This document shows, piece by piece, positions 34,393 through 42,357 of a stretch of 64,000 nt of DNA. Source of the DNA: Ancylothrix sp. D3o (GTDB taxonomy: Bacteria > Cyanobacteriota > Cyanobacteriia > Cyanobacteriales > Oscillatoriaceae); the NCBI RefSeq assembly GCF_025370775.1, contig NZ_JAMXEX010000005.1:62001-126000 (forward strand), in the 5' to 3' direction. The position numbers were made by a program, and so were the translations under genes. Position 1 is the stretch's first letter, and each line of letters begins with the position of its first letter. Under the pieces are notes generated by a model. That model was given only the letters and a program-made list of their open reading frames with translations, did no database searches and was not told the origin of the DNA.

Positions 34393-35835
34393 ATGAGTTT
34401 AATTATTGCCGGTGAACGCAGTGGGGCGGGAAAGACTACTATTACTCTGGCGCTTTTAGCTGCTTTGAAATCTCGTGGGGTGCCGGTGCAGTCTTTTAAA
34501 GTTGGGCCGGATTATATAGACCCTATGTTTCATCACTATGTTACTGGCCGGCCTTGTCGTAATTTAGATCCTATTCTCACTTCTGAAGATTATGTGAGGA
34601 AATGTTTTGCCAAATATACACAAGATTGTCAGAAACCGCCCCAATATGCGCTTGTTGAAGGCGTAATGGGCTTATTTGATGGTGTTAAAACTGCTCACCA
34701 ACCAGACAAAAATGATTATGCCAGTACCGCACATATAGCTAGAATTTTAGATTTGCCTGTTATATTTGTGATAGATTGTTCGCGGTTGTCGGGTTCGGTT
34801 GCCGCCATCGCACACGGATATTGCACATTAGATAGTAGAATTAAAATGGCCGGTGTGGTATTAAATCGGGTGGGAAGTGACCGGCATTTAGAATTACTGA
34901 AGGATGCTTTGGAGGGGTTGAATTTGCCGGTTTTGGGGGTGTTAAGGCGTACTGATGAAATTAGCATTCCTGATAGGCATTTGGGTTTAGTTCCTTCTGA
35001 AGAGTTAGGGGATTTAGATGCGGTTATTGAGAGGCTTGCTGAGATAGGTAATGAGTGTTTTGATTGGGGAAGTTTGCTGCCGTTATTGGAGATTAAAACC
35101 GCAGATGTAGGGCAGGCAAGATGCCTACCCCACCAGTGGGGCGGGCAACATGAGCGCCATTCTACATTTAAGGGATTGGATTTAATAAAAATAGCTGTTG
35201 CGCGTGATAAGGCTTTTAATTTTTATTATCAGGATAATCTTGATATGTTGGAGGAGTTAGGGGCTGAGTTGGTGTTTTGGAGTCCGCTGGAAGAGAAAAT
35301 GCCGGTTGATGTTGAAGGTTTATATTTTGGGGGTGGTTTTCCTGAAGTTTTTGCGGAAAAGTTAAGTGAGAATAAGCGGGGGTTGGAAGCAGTACGGGAG
35401 GCAATTTTGGGGGGGATGCCGGTTTATGCTGAGTGTGGGGGTTTGATGTATTTGTGTGAGGAAATTATCGATTTTGAGGGGAAAAATTGGCGGGGGGTTG
35501 GGGTTATACCGGCTTCTGCGGTGATGGGTAAAAGGTTAACTTTGGGATACCGGCAATGTGTGGCTTTACAGGATAGTCCGCTTTTAGCAAAAGATCAGGT
35601 GGTTTGGGGGCATGAATTTCATCGATCTTCTCTGACACTTTGCTATGAAGGGGAAGAAAAAACTCCCGCACGTTTATTTGAAATCCGGGGTATTTCTGCA
35701 CAGAGTACAAGCGAGTTGGAAGGGTGGGGGATGCCTAATTTACACGCTTCTTATGTGCATTTACACTGGGGGGCTACGACTGAGTTACCGGCTCGTTTTT
35801 TAGAAAGTTGTGTGAAATTTAAGCAGCAAAAATGA
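34393..35835 (+). CDS. cbiA: Cobyrinic acid a,c-diamide synthase
   Basis: CbiA uses ATP and glutamine to amidate the a and c side chains of cobyrinic acid in cobalamin synthesis. The 480-residue protein has the N-terminal dethiobiotin-synthetase-like ATPase domain (E-R-S-G-A-G-K-T-T at 8-16; V-G-P-D-Y-I-D-P at 37-44; E-G-V-M-G-L-F-D-G near 90) and a C-terminal class I glutaminase domain with nucleophile cysteine in Y-A-E-C-G-G-L-M-Y near 345 and catalytic histidine in G-H-E-F-H near 402. Residues about 239-258 are coded by a palindromic repeat inserted in frame in the linker between the two domains. The start codon lies in the spacer repeat (GACAAATGAG). Adenosylcobalamin is needed by NrdJ. 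Confidence 0.93.
   Translation: MSLIIAGERSGAGKTTITLALLAALKSRGVPVQSFKVGPDYIDPMFHHYVTGRPCRNLDPILTSEDYVRKCFAKYTQDCQKPPQYALVEGVMGLFDGVKTAHQPDKNDYASTAHIARILDLPVIFVIDCSRLSGSVAAIAHGYCTLDSRIKMAGVVLNRVGSDRHLELLKDALEGLNLPVLGVLRRTDEISIPDRHLGLVPSEELGDLDAVIERLAEIGNECFDWGSLLPLLEIKTADVGQARCLPHQWGGQHERHSTFKGLDLIKIAVARDKAFNFYYQDNLDMLEELGAELVFWSPLEEKMPVDVEGLYFGGGFPEVFAEKLSENKRGLEAVREAILGGMPVYAECGGLMYLCEEIIDFEGKNWRGVGVIPASAVMGKRLTLGYRQCVALQDSPLLAKDQVVWGHEFHRSSLTLCYEGEEKTPARLFEIRGISAQSTSELEGWGMPNLHASYVHLHWGATTELPARFLESCVKFKQQK
35106..35166. repeat. Palindromic repeat insertion inside cbiA
   Basis: A 61-base segment bounded by TGTAG and CTACA holds GGGCAGGCAAGATGCCTACCCCAC and GTGGGGCGGGCAACATG. Its core GCAGGCAAGATGCCT.CCCCAC matches 52528-52549 at 21 of 22 bases. 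The cbiA reading frame is kept through it (residues V-G-Q-A-R-C-L-P-H-Q-W-G-G-Q-H-E-R-H-S-T). Confidence 0.8.
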
Positions 35836-35872
35836 TAGGCTGGAGATAGGAGTTTATTTTGGGGTGGTTTTT

Positions 35873-36226
35873 ATGCCGGTTGTTTCTGTGCAGTTTATTG
35901 ATGGTTTGGAAGAGGAAATTAGCGGGGTGAGTTTACGGAAAAATCGCTTTTCTGCTAAAAAAACTGTGGTTTTGACGTTTAAACAAGTTCAGGCTTTGGA
36001 AAAGGGGCGCAGTTTTACGAATAAAATTGAAAATCTCTGGCTGCGGGATGAGGAGGGGGCTATTCAGGTTTATCCAAATGGGATTAAGTTTGTTTTTGTG
36101 GATGATGATAATTTGTCTGCTGCTGAGTGTTCTTTTGATGTAGAGGGTGAGGAGGCTTTTGAGCGTGTGATGCGGTTTTTACACCGCTATGCTGAGGTTC
36201 ATGGATTTTCTTTTGAGCAGTCTTGA
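35873..36226 (+). CDS. psb28: Photosystem II assembly factor Psb28 (Psb28-2-like)
   Basis: Psb28 proteins bind assembly intermediates of photosystem II at the cytoplasmic side and protect them before water oxidation is installed. The 117-residue protein has the family's start V-Q-F-I-D-G-L-E-E-E, then L-W-L-R-D-E-E-G-A-I-Q, and the C-terminal M-R-F-L-H-R-Y-A-E-V-H-G-F, all typical. It diverges from standard Psb28-1 in the middle and fits the Psb28-2 branch better. A GTG nine bases upstream is in frame, but the ATG at 35873 is the preferred start. The gene is 37 bases downstream of cbiA and could be co-transcribed with it. Confidence 0.85.
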   Translation: MPVVSVQFIDGLEEEISGVSLRKNRFSAKKTVVLTFKQVQALEKGRSFTNKIENLWLRDEEGAIQVYPNGIKFVFVDDDNLSAAECSFDVEGEEAFERVMRFLHRYAEVHGFSFEQS

Positions 36227-36387
36227 AAATTGAGGTTTTTTTTGATAAGATGCCGGTTAATTCGTGGCCGGTTAAATAGCCTCTAATTGACCTTTAATAT
36301 TAATAAATCCGCCTTTACTCGTCAAAAAAACGGCTTTTGAATAATTAGCCAATTGAATTAAGTAAGTCAACTTAATTAAACTCTATA

Positions 36388-36491
36388 TGTAATGTAGGTT
36401 GGGTAGAGGAACGAAACCCAACACTCTCGACGCTTTGATGGGTATCGCTTACGCTCTACCCATCCTACAAATAATTAAGTGCTTCTACTTA
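36388..36491. repeat. 104-bp MITE-like repeat, copy B
   Basis: The core 36393-36469 has ends TGTAGGTTGGGTAGAG and CTCTACCCATCCTACA (15 of 16 bases complementary). It differs from copy A at only a few positions. It ends 24 bases before the DUF3288-like gene, so it may carry or disturb that gene's promoter. Confidence 0.88.
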
Positions 36492-36515
36492 AAAACCCTC
36501 CCACAAAACATCACT

Positions 36516-36812
36516 ATGGCACAATCCACCAATTTAGATCAAAAACACCCCCAAGAAAAAAAAGACAGCGACACCATCGCCACCATCCTAGCAGAAGAAC
36601 CAAGCGAATATTATCAAGCAGAACTAGCCCGGTTAATCATTCGCTATAAAGGATTTCCCGGCGCCAAAGAAATTAAAAAAAGCCTCCAAGAAATCCTTGA
36701 TAAATGGGGAATAACCGAAGAAAAACTATTTGAACTCACCCGCGAAATTCACGCCAACAAAAACATATTTAAAAGCTACACCCAACAAGGAGACGAGGAA
36801 GAATGGATCTAA
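36516..36812 (+). CDS. DUF3288-like small cyanobacterial protein
   Basis: The 98-residue soluble protein starts at the ATG at 36516; frames that begin further upstream run through the repeat element and are not credible. Landmarks are Q-K-H-P-Q-E near residue 8, a helical A-E-L-A-R-L-I-I-R-Y-K-G-F-P-G-A near 37-52 and L-F-E-L-T-R-E-I-H near 75. These match what I know of the DUF3288 family, which is limited to cyanobacteria and has no assigned function. The fold is probably all-helical. It is convergent with the MlaD-like gene. Confidence 0.7.
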   Translation: MAQSTNLDQKHPQEKKDSDTIATILAEEPSEYYQAELARLIIRYKGFPGAKEIKKSLQEILDKWGITEEKLFELTREIHANKNIFKSYTQQGDEEEWI

Positions 36813-36867
36813 CACCAAAACTGTAGAAAAAGCCAAATAATTTTTCACCTTTTTTTCTTAATTTCTG

Positions 36868-38313
36868 TTACTCCTCACCCTGCGGTGAAGGCGTATTCAC
36901 CGCCGCCCTCACCGGCAAAATCACCCTAACCGTCGGGAGTTGTTGCTTCTTCAAAACAGCCTCCCCGTTATCTTCCACAACATCTTGTGCTAACCTATCA
37001 ACCGTCAACTGTAAAGGCGCCACACTCTTCGCAACCTCCACCTGCTGCTGTAACTGTTGAGTTGAAGAAACCAAGCCACTCAACCCATTAACCAAGCGGC
37101 GAATATTCCCTCGAAACTGCGGATCACCAGTCAACTCATCCAGATCAGAAGTAATCTTTTCAGCATTTTGAAAAACCACCCGCGCCGACTCCAAAGTTTG
37201 CTGTAAAGTGATCAAATTAGAAGGATCAGAAAGCTGGCGCAAATTCGCAGAAGCCAAAGCCGCATTCGCCGTCGCCGTCTCAATATTGCGAATTGTTTGC
37301 CCCTCAGAAAAAGTGCGAAAATTGGCAGAAGCCAAAGCAGCATTCGCCGATAAACTCTCCAAATTTCTAATAAACTCCGCCCCCTTCACCTGATCCAAAA
37401 TTGGCGACAAACCACCCACAGCCGTCCGTAATTCCACACTTGTCGCACCCAAATTATCCAACGCCGCCACCAAATTTGAACTATTACTCATCACCAAATT
37501 ATTCACATTTGTAATCAAACGATCTGCTTGCGCCGCACTTACACGAACTTGATTAGCCGTCAAAGTAAACTCATTCATACTCGAACTAAACTGATTAGTT
37601 AATCCCCCCACCTGATTAACAACCTGATCCACCGAATCGCCAATTTGATTAGCCTTCTGCGTCAAATTATTAGCATTTTCAGAAAAACCCCTCAACTCCT
37701 GACGAACCGACTGACTTAAACTCGAAAGTTCCCTTGTCAAATCACTCACCCCCGCCGTCGCCGTTGCACTATTTTCTACCAACGTATTAATATTTTTAAA
37801 CAACTCAGGATTATTCACCACGTTAGTCAACTCAATCGTAGACTCAATCAGCCTCGTAAAACTCACCCCTGTTTCTCCTTGCACCTTAGAATTATTACAA
37901 ATAATCAAATCCGAGTTACAATTTTTATCCAAAGGCTTAGTCACATTTGACCCCAAAGAAACGGGAATAGTCGAAGTAATATCAATATAAGTATCGCCAA
38001 TCAAACCCGATTGATTGGAAGTAATTAAAACCCCCTCACGAGGAATCACCAAATCCGATGGAGTCACCTCCACCGTCACCGCTACCGTATTTGGACCCGG
38101 ATTAATCGCTGTAATTTTACCCACACTAACGCCACGATAGCGAACCTCCGTCCCCACTTCCAGCCCTTCCGCTTCCTGAAAATTCACCACAAACCGATAA
38201 TAATTTCTCCCCAAAGTCAGCCCGCCCAACCACAAAACCAAAGCCCCAAAACAACCCACCCCCAACAAGAGCAACAAACCCACAGATCCTTCTCGCACTG
38301 TTCGGGAACGCAT
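36868..38313 (-). CDS. MlaD / MCE-family lipid transport protein
   Basis: The 481-residue protein has an N-terminal membrane anchor (about 10-30), one MCE domain (about 38-115, with G-L-x-x-G-T-x-V-R-Y-R-G-V-x-V-G-K and G-L-I-G-D-T-Y-I-D-I) and a long C-terminal helical region rich in N, L, A and S with heptad-like repeats (about 150-440). Near 320-365 two copies of the segment F/I-x-N-L/I-E-x-x-x-A-N-A-A-L-A-S-A-N occur. MCE proteins form rings that carry lipids between membranes using an Mla-type ABC transporter. The ATPase gene lies upstream on the same strand (216-base gap). No permease (MlaE) gene is adjacent. Confidence 0.88.
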   Translation of the reverse strand: MRSRTVREGSVGLLLLLGVGCFGALVLWLGGLTLGRNYYRFVVNFQEAEGLEVGTEVRYRGVSVGKITAINPGPNTVAVTVEVTPSDLVIPREGVLITSNQSGLIGDTYIDITSTIPVSLGSNVTKPLDKNCNSDLIICNNSKVQGETGVSFTRLIESTIELTNVVNNPELFKNINTLVENSATATAGVSDLTRELSSLSQSVRQELRGFSENANNLTQKANQIGDSVDQVVNQVGGLTNQFSSSMNEFTLTANQVRVSAAQADRLITNVNNLVMSNSSNLVAALDNLGATSVELRTAVGGLSPILDQVKGAEFIRNLESLSANAALASANFRTFSEGQTIRNIETATANAALASANLRQLSDPSNLITLQQTLESARVVFQNAEKITSDLDELTGDPQFRGNIRRLVNGLSGLVSSTQQLQQQVEVAKSVAPLQLTVDRLAQDVVEDNGEAVLKKQQLPTVRVILPVRAAVNTPSPQGEE

Positions 38314-38529
38314 AACTTTTTCCTCTGCAATGTTTTAAAATTAAATTTGTCCTGTGTCTTCTGTCCGGTGTCAACCGTCTTGCATTAATGGTCACTAGCG
38401 ATAGACCCTGATCTTTTTGCAATCACTCTTGACCAATGACCAAAGACGATTATTTTTCGATGTTAGGTCTTCGCTTCTCCTTATTTTAAAACAAACCAAA
38501 ATACATCTATCTAAAGATAGAAAATTATG

Positions 38530-39312
38530 TTAACCGGCAACAACAATCGGGCCGGTGACACTGCCGCTAAAAAATTGTCGAATTAACGGATCAGTTGTCG
38601 TATCAATGTCATCAATTGTACCTACCCACTGCACCTTACCTTGATAAAGAAATACAATTCGGTCAGCCGTGCGGCGAATTGTACTATCCTGGTGAGTCAC
38701 CATCACATAGGTACTGCAACCCCCTTGATTTTGTTGCAAATCCCGAATTAAATCTTCTATCACCGTAGAAGCAATCGGATCTAAACCGGCAGTAGGCTCA
38801 TCATAAAGCACCACCTCTGGCGTATCACGAGGATTATCAGGGTTACTCAAAATCGCCCTCGCAAAACTGACTCGCTTACGCATCCCACCGGAAAGCTGAT
38901 CAGGATAGCGATCAGCCACCCCAGACAACCCTACTCTTTCCAAACTTTCCTCCACCAATTCCCGAATTTTATGGCGCGGAAGTTTGGATCGCTGGTAAAG
39001 TAAAAAACCCACATTTTCATCAACCGTCAAGGAGTCAAACAAAGCCGCTTGCTGAAACACCATACTAATGCGAATCGGGTCAAAAGCATCGCCAATCAAA
39101 CCCTGTCGAAGCTGACCCTCCACATAAACCTCGCCGCTATCGGGCGCAAGCAACCCCGCCATAATTCGCAAAGATGTAGATTTCCCCGTCCCCGACGGGC
39201 CGATAATGGCCAAAGCCTCACCCCGGTAAACGGTCAGATCGACTTGATCCAAAATCAGATTGTCACCAAACGACTTAGAAATGCCCTTAAGCTCAATTAC
39301 TCCCTCTTTCAT
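38530..39312 (-). CDS. Mla-type ABC transporter ATP-binding protein (MlaF-like)
   Basis: The 260-residue ATPase has Walker A G-P-S-G-T-G-K-S-T (about 38-46), the Q loop, ABC signature L-S-G-G-M-R-K-R (about 143-150) and Walker B V-V-L-Y-D-E-P-T (about 167-174), then H in V-M-V-T-H-Q-D. The R-K-R after the signature is typical of MlaF/Ttg2A rather than other ABC families. It should drive lipid transfer with the MCE protein encoded next to it and a permease coded elsewhere. The start is ATG at 39312. Confidence 0.88.
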   Translation of the reverse strand: MKEGVIELKGISKSFGDNLILDQVDLTVYRGEALAIIGPSGTGKSTSLRIMAGLLAPDSGEVYVEGQLRQGLIGDAFDPIRISMVFQQAALFDSLTVDENVGFLLYQRSKLPRHKIRELVEESLERVGLSGVADRYPDQLSGGMRKRVSFARAILSNPDNPRDTPEVVLYDEPTAGLDPIASTVIEDLIRDLQQNQGGCSTYVMVTHQDSTIRRTADRIVFLYQGKVQWVGTIDDIDTTTDPLIRQFFSGSVTGPIVVAG

Positions 39313-39556
39313 AGAAAAAAACTCAACTTGCTAGTAAGCACCGGCAAACCGGAGATTGATTTTCAAAAATTTAAACGTCACTTTCTGGCAGTATATCTTG
39401 AGACAAACTCAATGGCAGTCCTGCCAACTGCAACATTAGACACAGAAACTTTGTCAGATTAACCTTAGAAGCGTAATTATTTTACTTGCCGCTACAGCAT
39501 CAAAGCCGTGTAAATTGTCTGTTCATAGGTCTTAATCCCTTACACCCCTAAACCGT

Positions 39557-40927
39557 ATGTCAATAGGATTATTCAAACAAGCGCTTTTCGTCCTTACCCA
39601 CGAATCTCGAAACCATACACCGAACCGACTTAGCCAGTGGTTTAAATGGTTATCTCCGGGGTTATTTGTTAAACGCTGGTTACTAATGAGTGCCGGTGGC
39701 GTCCTCCTCACGAGTCTCGGCATTGCCATTTGGATCAAACTCACCCCCATTTTTTACCTGATCCAAATCATCGAAGAGATCCTCGAATACCTCACCACAG
39801 TCATTCCCAGCTACATCAGCGGCCCTTTTGTTCTCGCTTTTGGCCTGATCCTAATATTTTGGGGCCAAACCCGGACTGTCGGTTCGATCACCAAAGTTTT
39901 GATGCCAGAAGGCGAAGAAGAACTCATCGACTTGTTGATGTCTCACCGCAAACTACACCGAGGCCCAAAAATCGTAGCCATTGGCGGGGGCACCGGTTTA
40001 TCAACGCTTCTCAGAGGACTGAAAAAATATAGCGCCAACATCACCGCTATTGTGACTGTTGCTGATGATGGTGGTTCCTCTGGCAGACTGCGCCGCGAAA
40101 TTGGTGTGCTTCCCCCCGGCGATATCCGCAACTGTTTGGCAGCCTTAGCTGATGAAGAAAAACTGTTAACTGAATTATTCCAATATCGCTTTAAAGCCGG
40201 TAACGGTTTAATCGGGCACAGTTTCGGCAACCTTTTTCTCACCGCTATGAGTGACATTGAAGGCGATCTTGAACAAGCTATCGCGGCTAGTTCTAAAGTC
40301 CTGGCAGTACGCGGCCAAGTTTTACCGGCCACTCTCACTGATGTTAACCTCTGGGCTGTGCTGAGTGACGGAAGACGCATTGAAGGCGAGTCTAGCATTA
40401 CTGAGGCCGGTGGTAATATCGTCAAAATTGGCTGCACCCCCGCCAACCCGCCGGCTTTACCCAAAGCTTTGCAAGCTATCCGCGAAGCTGATTTGATTAT
40501 TATTGGCCCTGGCAGTCTCTACACCAGCGTCATCCCTAATTTACTGGTTCCCGAAATTGCCGAAGCTATTGAACAAACTAAAGTGCCCCGAATTTACATT
40601 TGCAATATTATGACCCAACCAGGGGAAACGCAAGATTACAGCGTGGGTGATCATATCAAAGCTATTGATAATGCTTGTGGTGGTAAACAATTGTTTAATT
40701 CTGTTATTGTCCAGCGAAAAGTACCCTCTGCTCAAGCTTTAATTCGTTATGCTCAAGAAAAATCTACACCTGTTTTTCTTGACCGAGAAGCGATTGCTAA
40801 ATTGGGCCGACGTATTGTTTTAGCAAATATTATGGAAGAAGACACCGAAACTGGCTATGTTCGCCACAACCCTTACCAGCTTGCTCGCGTTTTGCTGCGT
40901 TGGTATAGCCGTGTTCAAGCTTTGTAA
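39557..40927 (+). CDS. yvcK: YvcK/CofD-like gluconeogenesis factor with N-terminal membrane segments
   Basis: The 456-residue protein has about 110 N-terminal residues with two membrane segments (near 40-60 and 90-112) followed by the CofD-like domain with [14 protein letters not shown] (about 139-152), [12 protein letters not shown] (about 167-178) and [10 protein letters not shown]. YvcK-type proteins bind UDP-sugars and affect cell shape and carbon use in other bacteria. The membrane-anchored N-terminus is seen in cyanobacterial members. The ATG at 39557 is used. It is divergent from the MlaF gene with 244 bases between. Confidence 0.88.
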   Translation: MSIGLFKQALFVLTHESRNHTPNRLSQWFKWLSPGLFVKRWLLMSAGGVLLTSLGIAIWIKLTPIFYLIQIIEEILEYLTTVIPSYISGPFVLAFGLILIFWGQTRTVGSITKVLMPEGEEELIDLLMSHRKLHRGPKIVAIGGGTGLSTLLRGLKKYSANITAIVTVADDGGSSGRLRREIGVLPPGDIRNCLAALADEEKLLTELFQYRFKAGNGLIGHSFGNLFLTAMSDIEGDLEQAIAASSKVLAVRGQVLPATLTDVNLWAVLSDGRRIEGESSITEAGGNIVKIGCTPANPPALPKALQAIREADLIIIGPGSLYTSVIPNLLVPEIAEAIEQTKVPRIYICNIMTQPGETQDYSVGDHIKAIDNACGGKQLFNSVIVQRKVPSAQALIRYAQEKSTPVFLDREAIAKLGRRIVLANIMEEDTETGYVRHNPYQLARVLLRWYSRVQAL

Positions 40928-41166
40928 TTGCTTTTGTCTGTGGCGGCTGTTTTCCTGACAGCTAGATTGGCTCTTTTTGATTATTTTCTGGAAATTTTAT
41001 TAACTTCCAAGCTTTGATCTGTTTTCCCAATTAGCCTTTTTTTCTGTGAGGAATTTTTGGTAATTCTTTTCATGTTTACTGCTTTTGTGGTATGATAAAT
41101 ATCCTGTAATAAAGTTTATTCTTAGCTTAGTTTTAGAGTGCTTTTTTGTGTTTTGGTTAGTGTAAA

Positions 41167-41634
41167 ATGACCCGAAAATCAACTATTCTAAATCTTCCTA
41201 CTCCAGACTCAACTTACCGTCTGGGATTTTGTCTTGGCGAAACTTTAAAACCGGGGAGTTTGCTGTTATTAAAGGGCGATTTAGGGGCTGGGAAAACGAC
41301 TTTGGTTCAAGGGTTGGCTGAAGGTTTAGGTATTGCGGATTTGGTTGTTAGTCCTACTTTTACGCTGATTAGCGAATATACTGATGGTCGTATCCCTCTT
41401 TACCATTTTGATTTATACCGGCTTGCGGAGGGGGAAGCGGCGAGTTTATACCCGGAGATTTATTGGGAAGGGGTGGAAGTAACACCGGGGATTGTGGCGA
41501 TAGAATGGGCTGAGAGATTGTTATATAAGCCGGCTCAATATTTAGAAGTTTGCTTGACAGATTTAGGGGATTGTGGTAGACAGGCGGAGTTACTGCCGGT
41601 GGGGGGTTTTGATTTGAAAAATTTGGTTTTTTAA
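41167..41634 (+). CDS. tsaE: tRNA threonylcarbamoyladenosine biosynthesis ATPase TsaE
   Basis: TsaE works with TsaB and TsaD to make the t6A base at position 37 of ANN-decoding tRNAs. The 155-residue protein has Walker A G-D-L-G-A-G-K-T-T (about 37-45), the family's S-P-T-F-T-L-I-S-E-Y (about 63-72), H-F-D-L-Y-R-L (about 82-88) and the late V-A-I-E-W-A-E-R (about 112-119). Length is normal. The start is ATG; the preceding 240 bases are AT-rich and hold no gene. Confidence 0.94.
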   Translation: MTRKSTILNLPTPDSTYRLGFCLGETLKPGSLLLLKGDLGAGKTTLVQGLAEGLGIADLVVSPTFTLISEYTDGRIPLYHFDLYRLAEGEAASLYPEIYWEGVEVTPGIVAIEWAERLLYKPAQYLEVCLTDLGDCGRQAELLPVGGFDLKNLVF

Positions 41635-41702
41635 ATGTAGCAATACCGATAAATTTATTTAAGTGCTAAAGGTTAAATTACCCTAGAAAAGTTAATGTCT
41701 GA

Positions 41703-41891
41703 TTAAAATTCACGTCGGCGCCGGTAATACCCCAGATAAACTAAAGCAAACCCCGCTTGCAAAACCAAGATTAATCCATAGCATTTGAGCAAAACATTGG
41801 TTTCCAACTCGGCAAAAGTACCGAAGGCACCGGCACTCACAACTGTCAGCAAAAGTAGAAAAATGAGCTTTTTTGCAGTCAAATCCAGCAT
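41703..41891 (-). CDS. Small hypothetical two-helix membrane protein
   Basis: The 62-residue protein has two hydrophobic segments (about 7-25 and 35-54) and a strongly basic tail Y-R-R-R-R-E-F. I do not recognise a family. It lies 106 bases downstream of the TM2-domain gene on the same strand, and the two may be expressed together. The ATG at 41891 is preceded by AAGAAGAAAAAAT, a weak ribosome binding site. Confidence 0.55.
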   Translation of the reverse strand: MLDLTAKKLIFLLLLTVVSAGAFGTFAELETNVLLKCYGLILVLQAGFALVYLGYYRRRREF

Positions 41892-41997
41892 AATTTTTTC
41901 TTCTTATTTTTAGTGCTTGTTGAGTTGTGCCGGCTTTTTGAAGAGCGGTAAAAGAACGAGCCAAACAACACCCAGGATAAGGAACCAATGATTCTAA

Positions 41998-42210
41998 TTA
42001 AACCAAACTGCGGCCCTTACTATCAGGTAGATTATCCAAAACCAACAGTATAAAATCAATTATCCACCAAATACCGAAACCGCCGCCGGTGAGAAGCTGA
42101 ATCACTCCTATCGTCACATATCCCATGTAAAAACGATGGATGCCTAAAACACCCAGAAAGAAGCACAACAGTAGAGCCGCCGCTTTAGATTTCGGAGAAT
42201 TATGGCTCAT
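41998..42210 (-). CDS. TM2-domain membrane protein
   Basis: The 70-residue protein shows the TM2 pattern: K-S-K-A-A-A-L-L-L-C-F-F-L-G-V-L-G-I-H-R-F-Y-M-G in helix 1, then I-G-V-I-Q-L-L-T-G-G-G-F-G-I-W-W-I-I-D-F-I-L in helix 2. The G-x-H-R-F-Y-x-G turn between them is the family hallmark. Such small inner-membrane proteins are common and lack a defined role. A ribosome binding site AAGAGAGG is about six bases before the ATG. Confidence 0.88.
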   Translation of the reverse strand: MSHNSPKSKAAALLLCFFLGVLGIHRFYMGYVTIGVIQLLTGGGFGIWWIIDFILLVLDNLPDSKGRSLV

Positions 42211-42357
42211 TTTAACCTCTCTTGAAAATCTGCACAGGTTGATTTCCTGTACTATATCTTACGTCTCTAAAATATCCTGCAAAAGACATAAAAATTTAAT
42301 ATTTTCGGTTGTCTACGCAGGAATACTTAGCGTTTTTGAAATAAGTAGCGATTTTTT

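Noticed and set aside
36399-36515. N-terminal extension of the DUF3288-like protein through repeat copy B
   Set aside because: The extension is coded by the MITE-like repeat and is not part of the family; ATG 36516 is the natural start.
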